Shown: in pieces, positions 52,383 to 61,147 of the stretch | Position numbering within the stretch: the stretch's first letter is position 1 | Layout: every line of letters begins with the position of its first letter | The notes under the pieces: model-generated | The model's input: only the letters and a program-made list of their open reading frames with translations | Told to the model about the DNA's origin: nothing | Database searches by the model: none | Translations under genes and position numbers: made by a program | Source: Haloarchaeobius iranensis | GTDB taxonomy: Archaea; Halobacteriota; Halobacteria; Halobacteriales; Natrialbaceae | Length of the DNA: 64,000 bases | Assembly (NCBI RefSeq): GCF_900103505.1 | Contig: NZ_FNIA01000003.1 | Span: 62,001-126,000 of the forward strand | Direction: 5' to 3'

Positions 52383-53054
52383 TCAGGACTCCAGTCGGGC
52401 GAAGATGAACAGCTTCTCCGCCTCGTCGGAATCCGCGGCGACGAGGCGGCTCGTCTTCCCGTCCTGGCCCAGGCCGTCGACGACGCCGACGGTCTCGTAC
52501 ACCGTGAAGCCGGCGGCCTCGAGGAGGCCGGTGCTGCGGTCGAGACCGAGGATGTCCCACTCCATCGGCGCGCCGCCCGCCAGCCAGTCGTCGTTCCGGC
52601 CGGCCCAGCCCTCCGTCCCGGTGGTGACGAGCGCGACACCGCCTGGAGACAGCACCCTGGCGAACTCCTCGTACACGGTGGGTGTCTCTCCTGCGGGGAC
52701 GTGGATGATGGAGTAGAACGCGCCGACGGCCGCGAACGTGCCGTCGGCGAACGGCAGTGCGGTCATGTCGCCCTGGACGACCCGCCCGGGCGCGACCTCG
52801 TTGGCCCGGGTCGCCTGTTCCCGTGAGAAGTCCAGGCCCGCAACGGGACGTTCGCCAGCCAGGGGCGACAGGGCGCTCGTGCCGTCGCCACAGCCGGCGT
52901 CGAGGACCCGCCCCGGCGGCGCGTCGCTCCGAAGTCGGTCGAGCAGTGCGTCGTTCTCGTTCCCCTCGCGCTCGGCGGCGTAGGTCTCGGCGAGTTCGTC
53001 GTAGCCGCGGCGCACCAGCTCTCGCTGGGCGAGCCCGTCGTCGTCGGATGTCAC
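52383..53054 (-). CDS. Class I SAM-dependent methyltransferase
   Basis: A 223-residue methyltransferase. The GTG at 53054 is preferred because the upstream extension looks unrelated. Motif I is LDAGCGDGTSA, and post-motifs VVQGDMTALPFADGTF and LSPGGVAL follow the ubiquinone/menaquinone-type family. Substrate unknown. It is related to the gene at 54120-54728 (same GDMTxLP and HVD/HVP segments), so these are local paralogues. It converges with the RuBisCO gene. Confidence 0.85.
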   Translation of the reverse strand: MTSDDDGLAQRELVRRGYDELAETYAAEREGNENDALLDRLRSDAPPGRVLDAGCGDGTSALSPLAGERPVAGLDFSREQATRANEVAPGRVVQGDMTALPFADGTFAAVGAFYSIIHVPAGETPTVYEEFARVLSPGGVALVTTGTEGWAGRNDDWLAGGAPMEWDILGLDRSTGLLEAAGFTVYETVGVVDGLGQDGKTSRLVAADSDEAEKLFIFARLES

Positions 53055-53170
53055 GTTCGTTCGACCGGTGGCACGCGCAAAGTGAGTTTCCCCGCACGTG
53101 AGTTGTTCCCGTGTGCGACGCCACCGCACGTCCGAGGTGGCTACTTGCCCACAGCCATCGACGTGCCGGT

Positions 53171-53344
53171 ATGCGAATCGAGAGCGACCCACTGACCTGC
53201 GAGAACTGCGGCGACCTCGACCACGGCGACGTGGAGACGGTACCCGAGGTGCCGAAGCTCGACCCCGAGAGCTACGCCGTCGAGGGTGAGGGAACCGACG
53301 TGTACGTCTGTCGCGGCTGCGGTTCGGTCCTCGGCGTGCGGTGA
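53171..53344 (+). CDS. Small zinc-ribbon protein
   Basis: A 57-residue protein with two paired-Cys motifs (CENCG, residues 10-14; CRGCG, ~47-51), thus one predicted zinc ribbon. Start MRIESDPLT. It abuts the convergent PGF-CTERM gene. Such small zinc proteins are common in haloarchaea; function unknown. Confidence 0.75.
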   Translation: MRIESDPLTCENCGDLDHGDVETVPEVPKLDPESYAVEGEGTDVYVCRGCGSVLGVR

Positions 53345-54067
53345 TCAGGCGCGGACGCGGCCGAGGACCGTTGCCACGACGACGGCGGCGAGTACGGTGA
53401 CCACGGTGAAACCAGGGGTCGAACTGCCGTCTGTCTGCTCGCCGGCCGTGTCCGCCGTCCCGTCGTCGGTGCCCGCAGCGGCTGCCGCTGTGTCGGTCGC
53501 CACGCCGCCCCCATCGCCGTCGGTCACTGGCGTACCCGCCCCGGCATCTTCACGGAGCGCCGCCGCGATTCGTTGGGCCGCCGTCTCGTTCGCCGCGGTG
53601 ACCACGAACCGTGGGTCCTGCTCGAACGCGCCGCTCTCGATGGAGTCCGCCAGCGCCGGGCCGAGCGCGTGCCAGGCGGTCACCTCCCCGTCGACCACGG
53701 TGAGCAGGCAGTACCCCGGGTCGTCCGACGACCGCCCCCACTCGCAGTTCCCGGCTCCGGTGGTAGTGAAGCCGTTCTCGACGAGCGTCGTTGTGAACGA
53801 CTCGGCACCCGCCTGGGTCAGGGTCACCGGAATCCGGTACCCGCCGCCGGTGCCGGCTTCCGGCTCCCCGACGGACGCGAGGTCCTCGGCCGTCAGCAGC
53901 GTCTCGTTCGTGGAACCGTCCTCGGTCGGGTAGTGTGCGAGAATCGTGACGTTCGTCTCACCGGCCTGCCCCGTGGTCGAGACGCCGGCGACCACGCCCA
54001 GACTGGCGGCGAACACCAGTGCAGCGGCCACTATGGCGATCATGTGTCGAGAGCGACTGCGCGTCAT
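53345..54067 (-). CDS. PGF-CTERM anchored surface protein with SecD-like domain
   Basis: A 240-residue exported protein. The N-terminal signal helix is MIAIVAAALVFAASLGVVAG, and the C-terminal sorting signal STPGFTVVTVLAAVVVATVLGRVRA is split here as STPGF plus a hydrophobic helix plus RVRA, typical of archaeosortase substrates. The central part (~residues 75-180, YRIPVTLTQAGAESF, then FVVTAANETAAQRIAAAL) resembles the periplasmic P1 region of SecD. A low-complexity Thr/Ala/Gly linker precedes the anchor. The function might be as a secretion accessory or a decoy of SecD; uncertain. Confidence 0.82.
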   Translation of the reverse strand: MTRSRSRHMIAIVAAALVFAASLGVVAGVSTTGQAGETNVTILAHYPTEDGSTNETLLTAEDLASVGEPEAGTGGGYRIPVTLTQAGAESFTTTLVENGFTTTGAGNCEWGRSSDDPGYCLLTVVDGEVTAWHALGPALADSIESGAFEQDPRFVVTAANETAAQRIAAALREDAGAGTPVTDGDGGGVATDTAAAAAGTDDGTADTAGEQTDGSSTPGFTVVTVLAAVVVATVLGRVRA

Positions 54068-54119
54068 GTTCCGGAGTTTGCCACCCTCACATCATAAGAC
54101 CGACGGGTCGTCGCTCGGC

Positions 54120-54728
54120 TCACCGACGCTCGCACAGCACGAACGTCACCTGCTCGCCGAGACCGTCCCGCACCGTCCGCTCCCACACGACCTCGAACCC
54201 GGCGTCGTCGAGCAGCGAGAGCGTCTTCGCGCGGCCCGGAGCGCTCCAGTACATATCGACGCCGTCACGGAGCCAGTCCGAGCGCGTCCCGTCCATCGGC
54301 CGCTGCGAGACGTTCGCCAGGAGCCGGCCGCCGGGCTTCGTCGCCCTCGCGAACTCCCGGTACACCTCGCCGTGGCGCTGTCGGTCGACGTGGAACACCG
54401 CGTAGTAGGCGACCACGCCCGCCACGCTGTCGTCGGCGAGCGGGAGTGTCGTCATGTCCCCCTGCACCCGGTCGACGGCGGGCACGTGGTCGCCCGCGAG
54501 CCGAAGCTGCGCCGCCGAGATGTCGAGCCCGACGACGGGGCGGCTGTCGACGATGTGTGCGGCCGTCCGTCGACCGTCGCCACAGCCAGCGTCGAGTATC
54601 GGCCCCCGCACCGCGAGCCCGTCGAGCAGGTCGTCGAAGAGGGCGGTCTCGGGGCCGTCGGTCCGCCGGAACTCGCCGTAGGCCTCGCCGACGGCGTCGT
54701 AGGCCTCTCTGACCGCGTCCGGATGCAT
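54120..54728 (-). CDS. Class I SAM-dependent methyltransferase (paralogue)
   Basis: A 202-residue methyltransferase. Motif I is LDAGCGDGRRTA, then VVGLDISAAQ and VQGDMTTLPLADDSVAGVVAY. It is paralogous to the gene at 52383-53054 with the intervening two genes inserted or the pair duplicated. Substrate unknown. Confidence 0.87.
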   Translation of the reverse strand: MHPDAVREAYDAVGEAYGEFRRTDGPETALFDDLLDGLAVRGPILDAGCGDGRRTAAHIVDSRPVVGLDISAAQLRLAGDHVPAVDRVQGDMTTLPLADDSVAGVVAYYAVFHVDRQRHGEVYREFARATKPGGRLLANVSQRPMDGTRSDWLRDGVDMYWSAPGRAKTLSLLDDAGFEVVWERTVRDGLGEQVTFVLCERR

Positions 54729-54863
54729 ACCTCCCGTAGGCGCCGCAGCGACTAAACCGCCGTGCCGACGGCTCGTCGTCGGCCGTCCGGACGCGCGGAG
54801 TCACGACTGGTCGGTGTAGCGTCGAAAGAAGTGTCGCAGAATCAACTGCGAGAGTTTACGAAA

Positions 54864-55058
54864 TTACGAGCGGACGACGTTCTTGGCCCGGGGGCCCTTC
54901 GGCGCGTCTTCGATGTCGAATTCGATCTCCTGTCCCTCTTCGAGGTCCGGTCCGCCAACGTCCTCCATGTGGAAGAAAACGTCCTCGTCCGCGTCCTCAG
55001 TCTCGATGAAACCGTAGCCGCCAGTGTCGTTGAAGAAGTCAACCTTGCCGTTTGCCAT
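54864..55058 (-). CDS. Cold-shock protein (CspA family)
   Basis: A 64-residue OB-fold protein. RNP1 is GGYGFIETED and RNP2 is DVFFHMED, both intact. It binds single-stranded RNA/DNA and is thought to melt structured RNA. A TATA-like CCTTATACG (coding strand) lies ~30 bp upstream. Confidence 0.95.
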   Translation of the reverse strand: MANGKVDFFNDTGGYGFIETEDADEDVFFHMEDVGGPDLEEGQEIEFDIEDAPKGPRAKNVVRS

Positions 55059-55083
55059 TGCGAATGTAGAGAGCCGGGGGAGA

Positions 55084-55093
55084 CGTATAAGGG
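55084..55093 (-). promoter_or_regulatory. TATA box of the cold-shock gene
   Basis: CCCTTATACG on the coding strand, about 30 bp upstream of the ATG at 55058. Confidence 0.5.
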
Positions 55094-55227
55094 TTCCGTG
55101 TTGTCTCACCCGTGACAACGGGTTAGCGTGGTCGAGGCGCTCGAATTCGTGGTTCTCGGGGAGGTTCGATCATTTCTCGACGACGCGAGAGGTGCTGGGA
55201 GGTGCGCTCCCGGCAGCTACGGACGCC

Positions 55228-57000
55228 TCAGTCGTCGGCCGGTGCGGCGTCGACCAGGCTCTCGGGGTCCACGGAGCCGTACCGCACCACGGCGTCGAAC
55301 CGCTCCAGCGCGAAGCGGTCACCGTCCCCGATGCCGCGGTCGCCGCCCGGCTCGCGGAGGTGGCGGTCGACGAACCGCTCGGCGACGAGCGCGGTGCGGG
55401 CGTCGTCCGCCTCGTCGATCTCGGTCTGGCCCTCCCGGCAGAGCAGGGCGGCGGTGTAGACGTCGAAGACGAGGTCGGCGAGCTCCTTCGCCTGGAGCTG
55501 GGCGTAGTCGCCGTCCTCGGTCGCGAGCGTCGCCATCGCAGTACCGAGGTCGGCGTTGGCCGCCTCGACGGCGGTCTTCGTCTCCGCGAGCGCGGGATGT
55601 TCGACGGCGTCGAGGTTCGCCCGAATCTCGGCGAGCAGCGGCTCGTGGGCGTCCTCGGACTCCAGCCCGCGGAGGAGGTCGAGCGAGAGGATGTTCGACG
55701 TGCCCTCCCAGATGGGGAGCACCTGCGCGTCCCGGAGCATCCGGTGGGTGACGAAGTCGTTCACGTAGCCGTTCCCGCCGAGTACCTCCATCGCGTAGGA
55801 GGCCGTGTCGACGGCCAGCCGGGCCGTGCGGTACTTGGCGACGGGAACCAGCGCGCGCATCAGCCGGTAGGCCTCGTCGTCACCGGCCTCGCGCTCGGCG
55901 AGCACCCGGCCGGCGTCGAACGTGTACGCCGTCGCGGCTTCGTGGTCGACCGCCATGTCGACGAGGTCCCGCTTCATCAGCGGGTACTCCTGGATGGGAG
56001 AGCCGAACGCCTCCCGGTTGGCCGCGTGGACCTTCGCCTCCAGCAGACAGCGGCCCATGATGGCGACCGAGGCGGTGGCGTTCGAGAGGCGTTCGAGGTT
56101 CAGCATGTCGGTCATGTATTTGAACCCGCGCTCCTCCTCGCCGACGAGGTAGCCCGTCGCCCCCTGCAGTTCGACCTCGCCCGTCGGTACGGAGATGGTG
56201 CCGAGCTTGTCCTTCAGCCGGCGGTAGCGCTGGTCGTTCAGCTCGTCGGTCTCGTCGGCGTCGCCCTTCGTGTGTGGGACGAGGAACAGCGAGAGTCCCT
56301 TCGTGCCGTCGGGCGCGTCGGGCGTCCGTGCGAGCGCGAGCGTCCCCTCGGCGTCGATGTTCGAGCAGAACCATTTCTCGCCGGTGAGCTCGTACTCCCG
56401 GCCCGCGACGTGCTCCGCGACCGTCTCGTTCGCGCCGACGTCGCTGCCGCCCTGTTCCTCGGTGAGGAACATCGCTCCCTCGACGTTCTCGTCGCCGTCG
56501 CGCGCGACGAGGCGCTCGTAGTACGAGTCGAGAACGTCGCCCTCGCCGTACTTGTCGAGCACGAGGGCGACTCCGCCGGTCATCGACACCGGGCAGGTGA
56601 ACCCCGGGTCGGCGTACGAGAGCAGGTACTCCATCGCGAGGTGGTGTGTCAGCGGCATCGCCCCGTCGCGGCCCGGCGGTGCCTCGAAGGCGTCCGCGAC
56701 GATGCCCGCGCCGTAGGCGATGCGCTCGTTCTCGTACTGCGCCGGGTGGTACTCGACCTCGTTCTGGACGTTCCCGTGTGCGTCGTAGGTGTGGAGTTCG
56801 GGGCCGTGGTCGTCGACCGTGTCGGCGTTGTCCGCGACGGTGTGGCCCACCGCCTCACCGAACTCGCGGAGCCGCGGTTCGGCCCACTCGTGCTCCGCCT
56901 CGTCGAGCACGCGAGCGACCTCCCGGCGGAACGTCCGGTCGAGGTCGAAGTAGTTCACGTGACGGCCGGCCTCGAACCGGCCGTAGTCGATGGGATCCAT
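55228..57000 (-). CDS. Acyl-CoA dehydrogenase family protein (AidB-like length)
   Basis: A 590-residue flavoprotein, longer than the usual ~380. The acyl-CoA dehydrogenase core is in the middle (MFLTEEQGGSDVGANET, WFCSNIDAEGTLALART, LNLERLSNATASVAIMGR, YAMEVLGGNGYVNDF, and IWEGTSNILSLDLLRG), flanked by ~100-residue extensions at either end. AidB-like and long aryl-CoA types have this layout. The role may be in fatty-acid or aromatic acyl oxidation. An ATG two codons upstream is possible. Confidence 0.92.
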   Translation of the reverse strand: MDPIDYGRFEAGRHVNYFDLDRTFRREVARVLDEAEHEWAEPRLREFGEAVGHTVADNADTVDDHGPELHTYDAHGNVQNEVEYHPAQYENERIAYGAGIVADAFEAPPGRDGAMPLTHHLAMEYLLSYADPGFTCPVSMTGGVALVLDKYGEGDVLDSYYERLVARDGDENVEGAMFLTEEQGGSDVGANETVAEHVAGREYELTGEKWFCSNIDAEGTLALARTPDAPDGTKGLSLFLVPHTKGDADETDELNDQRYRRLKDKLGTISVPTGEVELQGATGYLVGEEERGFKYMTDMLNLERLSNATASVAIMGRCLLEAKVHAANREAFGSPIQEYPLMKRDLVDMAVDHEAATAYTFDAGRVLAEREAGDDEAYRLMRALVPVAKYRTARLAVDTASYAMEVLGGNGYVNDFVTHRMLRDAQVLPIWEGTSNILSLDLLRGLESEDAHEPLLAEIRANLDAVEHPALAETKTAVEAANADLGTAMATLATEDGDYAQLQAKELADLVFDVYTAALLCREGQTEIDEADDARTALVAERFVDRHLREPGGDRGIGDGDRFALERFDAVVRYGSVDPESLVDAAPADD

Positions 57001-57073
57001 GATCACAGTTCCCACGGCAGAGGGCAAAAAACCGGGTAGAATAAACGGCCGGAAACAGTGCGGGAGTTCGGAC

Positions 57074-57562
57074 TCAACCGACCCGACCGCCCACGATAGC
57101 CGCGACGACAGTGAGGACGACGCCCAGCGCGAGCAAGGCGGTGTTCGCGACCGTGCTGTCGGCGCGAGTCACCGAGAGCGAGTAGTTCCGCGAGGAGACC
57201 GGCCAGAACGGCGCGATGCCGGCGGGCGTCAGCACGTCACCGACGAGGTGGGCGACGATGCCGTAGGTGCCGACGACCACACCTGCCAGCCCGGCGACCC
57301 GCGGGTCGAGGCCGAGTGTCGGAGCCGAGGCGTAGCTCGCGCCACCGAGGACTCCACCGACGAGGAGTGCGAACGCCAGCGTGTGCGTCGGGCCCCGGTG
57401 TTCGACGAACGGGACGCGCAGGTCGTAGTCCGGCAGTGGCGCGAGCGCGAGCATCGCCGCGCCACCCAGCAGGCAGACGGCGGGGTAGCCCGCGACCAAC
57501 AGCGCGAACCCGACGGGTGCATACAGCAGCAGCGAGACGCCGTAGTGTCCGGTCCGGTACAT
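57074..57562 (-). CDS. YdjM-like membrane-bound metal-dependent hydrolase
   Basis: A 162-residue membrane protein. It has HYGVSLLLYAP at the N-terminus and the motifs LPDYDLRVPFVEHRGPTHT (His/Asp ligands) and AHLVGDVLTPAGI, matching the YdjM/DUF457 family, with four or five membrane helices. It probably acts on a lipid-linked or membrane substrate; none is known. Confidence 0.87.
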   Translation of the reverse strand: MYRTGHYGVSLLLYAPVGFALLVAGYPAVCLLGGAAMLALAPLPDYDLRVPFVEHRGPTHTLAFALLVGGVLGGASYASAPTLGLDPRVAGLAGVVVGTYGIVAHLVGDVLTPAGIAPFWPVSSRNYSLSVTRADSTVANTALLALGVVLTVVAAIVGGRVG

Positions 57563-57650
57563 CTACGCCCGACTTCGGAGTGTGGCCCCTCCAACGTTTC
57601 GCTGCCAGGGCGAGCGGAACGTAGAAGCGGCTTACTGTTGTACGTGGTGT

Positions 57651-58763
57651 ATGCTCGACCAGATTACGGACCTCCTCGCGGGGTACCCGCCGCTCCAGCG
57701 GACCGCGCTCGTCCTCGGCCTCTCGTTGGTCTGTGCCGTCGTCCTGGAGTTCGTGGTGCTCAAGGCAGCCATGCGGTTCGTCAGCGGGACCGAGAGCACG
57801 GTGGACAACATCGTCGTCGGGGAGCTTCGCATCCCCATCGTCGTCTCGGCGGTTCTGGGCGGGGTCTGGTTGCTGACGGGGCCAGGTGCGGTCGACACCG
57901 GCGTCTTCGAGCCCCAGCAGCTCACGGACTTCTTCGGCCAGCCGTCCGCCTCCGTCATCGTCCTCGTCTGGGCACGGGCGCTGAACAACATCGTCAACCG
58001 CGCCGTCGAGGAGGTGAAGGGCGAGGGCGGCCACTACGACTTCGCGCCCGTCTTCTCGAACGTCTGGACCCTGGTCGTCCTCGTCGGGTCGGCGTTCCTG
58101 CTGCTCACCATCTGGAACATCGAGATCACCCCCCTGCTCGGCGCGGCCGGGGTCGCCGGCATCGCCATCGGCTTCGCCGCGAAGGACACCGTCGCGAACT
58201 TCTTCGGCGGCCTCGCGCTCTACTTCGACGACACGTACAAGATCGGCGACTACGTGGTGCTGGACACCGGCGACGCCGGCACCGTCGTCCGCGTCGGTAT
58301 CCGGTCGACCACGCTGCTCACCCGCGACGAGGTCATGGTGACGGTGCCTAACTCCGTCCTGAACTCGGCGCGCATCATCAACGAGTCCGCGCCGCAGCGA
58401 CGGAAGCGCATCCGCGTCCCGCTCAGTGTCGGTTACGGCACCGACCTCGACGAGTTCGAGGAGCTGGTCGTCGCGGTGTCCGAGGCGGAGTCGCTCGTGA
58501 AGGACTCCCCGAAGCCCCGGATGCGCTTCCGCGACTTCGGCGACTCCGGGCTGGAGTACGAGCTGCTCTGCTGGGTGTCGAGCCCGAGCCGCGAGCAGAA
58601 GACACGTCACAGGCTCAACCGGGCCATCTACAAGCAACTGCTCGAGGCGGAGATAGAGATGCCGTTCCCGAAGCGCGACGTGACGCTCTCGCTCGACGAG
58701 TCGGACCGACGTGTCATCGCGGACGCCGACGGTCTCGCGACCGCCGAATCCGACGACGACTGA
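57651..58763 (+). CDS. Small-conductance mechanosensitive channel (MscS family)
   Basis: A 370-residue channel. Four or more membrane segments precede the pore helix and the MscS core (LGAAGVAGIAIGFAAKDTVANFFGG). The cytosolic beta domain starts DTYKIGDYVVL and has VPNSVLNSARIINES. It protects against hypo-osmotic shock, and is important for an organism living in high salt. The acidic tail ends the chain. The start at 57651 avoids an odd Cys-rich extension. Confidence 0.94.
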   Translation: MLDQITDLLAGYPPLQRTALVLGLSLVCAVVLEFVVLKAAMRFVSGTESTVDNIVVGELRIPIVVSAVLGGVWLLTGPGAVDTGVFEPQQLTDFFGQPSASVIVLVWARALNNIVNRAVEEVKGEGGHYDFAPVFSNVWTLVVLVGSAFLLLTIWNIEITPLLGAAGVAGIAIGFAAKDTVANFFGGLALYFDDTYKIGDYVVLDTGDAGTVVRVGIRSTTLLTRDEVMVTVPNSVLNSARIINESAPQRRKRIRVPLSVGYGTDLDEFEELVVAVSEAESLVKDSPKPRMRFRDFGDSGLEYELLCWVSSPSREQKTRHRLNRAIYKQLLEAEIEMPFPKRDVTLSLDESDRRVIADADGLATAESDDD

Positions 58764-58807
58764 CCAACCTGGGAGGGACAGCGTAGAAGTGGATCCGGGG
58801 CGTCGGG

Positions 58808-58936
58808 ATGGATATGTCGAGTTTCGTCGGCGTCCTCTACGACACGTTCGGCGCGTTCCTCATCCCGGCGACCGTGTTCGCCGTCGGCATCCTGTTCTAC
58901 GGCGTACTGGTCTGGCTGAACCGAATCGAGATCTGA
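58808..58936 (+). CDS. 42-residue single-helix membrane protein
   Basis: A short frame MDMSSFVGVLYDTFGAFLIP followed by a hydrophobic helix to WLNRIEI. I recall small haloarchaeal proteins of this sort (DUF7512-like), but this is from memory. It is in the direction of the MscS gene, 44 bp after it, and abuts the convergent cupredoxin gene. The clean helix and the MscS context support a real gene. Confidence 0.65.
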   Translation: MDMSSFVGVLYDTFGAFLIPATVFAVGILFYGVLVWLNRIEI

Positions 58937-59341
58937 CTACTCCTCGACGATGATCTCGCCGGCCATGCCCTGCTGGCGGTGCGGCGCGCAGTAGTACTCG
59001 TACGTGCCCGGGGTCTCGAACGTGTAGCTGTAGACGTAGCCCGTGTCGAACAGGTTGTTGCTGTCGCCCTCGGTGCCCTCCCAGCTCGCATCCTCTGGCT
59101 GGTTCTCGACGACGATGTTGTGCGTGTCGCTCTCCCACTCCCAGGTGACCTCCGTGCCGGGGGAGACAGTGAGACTGTCCGGCTCGAAGACGAGCTGGTT
59201 GTCCGGACCGACCAGCACCGTGTTCTCGGGGATATCGTCGCCACCGTCGCCGTCACCGCCCATACAGCCCGCGAGGGAGACAGCGAGGGTTGATGCACCG
59301 ACACCGAGTAGTCTCCGTCGAGAGACTCGACTATGTTCCAT
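58937..59341 (-). CDS. Halocyanin-like blue copper lipoprotein
   Basis: A 134-residue cupredoxin. The signal carries a Tat motif (SRRRLLGVG) and a lipobox (SLAGC). The type 1 copper ligands are His in DTHNIVV and Cys-His-Met in YYCAPHRQQGM. It is a surface electron carrier. The site set is complete. Confidence 0.92.
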   Translation of the reverse strand: MEHSRVSRRRLLGVGASTLAVSLAGCMGGDGDGGDDIPENTVLVGPDNQLVFEPDSLTVSPGTEVTWEWESDTHNIVVENQPEDASWEGTEGDSNNLFDTGYVYSYTFETPGTYEYYCAPHRQQGMAGEIIVEE

Positions 59342-59448
59342 AGCGGTTTGAAGTTACCACCTCAGGAGCAAAAAGGCTGGTAATCCGGCTCAGTGCACGG
59401 CCATTCCGACCCTGTATTTTCTTGCCAGTGGCCAGTGAACTGATAGGT

Positions 59449-60519
59449 ATGCCGGACCGTGGTCCGCGACCGTTCCGGTTCGACGCCGAGGTCTCGCCCG
59501 GGGAGAAACGGCACTTCAAACACGAGGTGGGCGAGACGTATCTCGGTGACCCCGTCGAGATACCCGTCACCGTCGTCAACGGCACCCGCGACGGGCCGCG
59601 CGTGTTCTTCTCGGCGGCCATCCACGGGGACGAGCTCAACGGCGTGAAGGTCGTCCAGGAGGTCGCCGACCGGTACGACCCCGCGGATATCCACGGCACG
59701 CTCGTCTGTCTCCACGTGCTCAACGTCCCCGGGTTCCTCGCCCAGCAGCGCTACATCCCCATCTACGACCAGGACCTGAACCGGTCGTTCCCGGGCAAGA
59801 GCCACTCGAACACGGCGGAACGGATGGCCAGTGCCATCTATCGGACCTTCGTCTCGCAGTGCGACCTCGGCGTCGACTTCCACACCTCGACACGCAACCG
59901 GACGACGATGTACCACGTGCGCGCCGACATGGGAAACGAGACCGTGTCGCGGCTCGCCCGCGCCTTCGGCGCGAACGTCGTCCTCTCGGGCGAGTCGGAG
60001 TCTGGCATGCTCCGCAGCGTCGCGACCGCCGCGGGCACCCCCACCATCACCGTCGAGATGGGGAAGGCCCACCGCTTCCAGCGGCCGCTCATCGACCGCG
60101 CGCTGGAGGGCGTCGAGAGCGTCCTCGCGGAGTACGGCGTCCGCCCGGACCAGCCGGTCACCTGGCCGGGCTGGCGGAAGGTCATCGACTCCGCCGCGGA
60201 GAAGACGTGGTTGCGGGCGGATTCCGGCGGTCTCGTCGACATGGAGTGGGGACCGTACCCGCTGGTCCACGAGGGCGACACCATCTGTACCGTCTCGGAC
60301 CACTTCCGGACCGAGGAGCGCGTCGTCACGGCTCCCTTCACCGGTCTCATCGTCGGCATCCTCGAGAACCCGCTGGCCCAGCCCGGCCACCCCCTCTGTC
60401 ATCTGGTGCGTCTCGACGGGGAGACGACACGGGCCGTCGAGAACGAGATCGAACGGGGCGACGCCGGCGGCTATCGGGCGGATGGGTTGCGGTGGTCGGG
60501 GGACGGCGAGGCCGAGTGA
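59449..60519 (+). CDS. Succinylglutamate desuccinylase/aspartoacylase family protein
   Basis: A 356-residue zinc amidohydrolase. Zinc ligands are in AAIHGDELNG (His, Glu, ~residues 57-66) and VDFHTSTRNR (His), with a catalytic Glu in VEMGKAH. A C-terminal barrel-like region (~residues 265-335) contains a biotinyl-lipoyl-like TAPFTGLIVGILENP. Substrate unknown; haloarchaeal members are common and uncharacterised. The ATG at 59449 is preferred to a TTG nine codons upstream. The last five codons fall within the first of three direct repeats. Confidence 0.9.
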   Translation: MPDRGPRPFRFDAEVSPGEKRHFKHEVGETYLGDPVEIPVTVVNGTRDGPRVFFSAAIHGDELNGVKVVQEVADRYDPADIHGTLVCLHVLNVPGFLAQQRYIPIYDQDLNRSFPGKSHSNTAERMASAIYRTFVSQCDLGVDFHTSTRNRTTMYHVRADMGNETVSRLARAFGANVVLSGESESGMLRSVATAAGTPTITVEMGKAHRFQRPLIDRALEGVESVLAEYGVRPDQPVTWPGWRKVIDSAAEKTWLRADSGGLVDMEWGPYPLVHEGDTICTVSDHFRTEERVVTAPFTGLIVGILENPLAQPGHPLCHLVRLDGETTRAVENEIERGDAGGYRADGLRWSGDGEAE

Positions 60520-60717
60520 GCGCCAGCGAGCGAGGCCTCGAGGCGGAGCGGGGAGCGCAGCGACCCGCGGAGCAAGGCGGCGAGTGAATGTTGACGGCGA
60601 GGCCGAGTGAGCGCCAGCGAGCGAGGCCTCGAGGCGGAGCGGGGAGCGCAGCGACCCGCGGAGCAAGGCGGCGAGTGAATGTTGACGGCGAGGCCGAGTG
60701 AGCGCCAGCGAGCGAGG
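60503..60717. repeat. 91-bp direct repeat, two full copies plus a partial third
   Basis: The unit beginning ACGGCGAGGCCGAGTGAGCG starts at 60503, 60594 and 60685 (period 91 bp). The third copy diverges after ~33 bp. The first copy includes the end of the aspartoacylase gene. The sequence is full of GAGCG/AGCGAG steps, a common feature of haloarchaeal gene ends. The rest of the intergenic region up to 60859 holds no gene. Confidence 0.9.
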
Positions 60718-60859
60718 TCACCGAGCGTCTCGGGAGCCCGAACAGCTTCCACTTTCGGGGGACATCAATCAGAACAGCACGCGTTCGACCCGGCGACGGG
60801 GTACGCCCGTCCCGAGCAGTCGCTCGACACGAGCGGCGAGCCCAGAACGAGGTCACGCC

Positions 60860-61060
60860 TCAGAGCGGTTCCGCGTCGTACCCGGCCATCTCTATCTTCT
60901 CGACGAGTTCGTCGACGGCGGTATCGCCCTCGACGGTCGCCGTGGACTCGTCGACGTCCGTCTCGACGCCGTCCACACCGTCGGCCATCCGAATCGCCTT
61001 TTCGACGACCTCAGCGTGGGTCTCGTACGTCATTCCACGAACGCGGATTCGCGTCGCCAT
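60860..61060 (-). CDS. HMA-fold protein lacking the metal-binding cysteines
   Basis: A 66-residue protein with the beta-alpha-beta-beta-alpha-beta fold of copper chaperones (MATRIRVRGMTYETHAEVVE; GVDGVETDVDESTATVEGD; EKIEMAGYDAEPL). The metal loop normally reads GMTCxxC; here it is GMTYETH, with no cysteine anywhere. It may bind another ligand or act as a protein-interaction module. It is in the same orientation as the Lrp gene, 87 bp downstream of it. Confidence 0.87.
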   Translation of the reverse strand: MATRIRVRGMTYETHAEVVEKAIRMADGVDGVETDVDESTATVEGDTAVDELVEKIEMAGYDAEPL

Positions 61061-61147
61061 AGCGGTGTGTCGTCACCCGGGCATAGAACAGTTTTGGTCG
61101 GACCCCCTCCCGTCGACGGCGGTACGTCGGCGCTGCGGACCGGCCGG

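Noticed and set aside
60503-60717. 91-bp repeat as a CRISPR or mobile element end
   Set aside because: Copies are contiguous with no spacers and no terminal inverted repeats, and no transposase is present.
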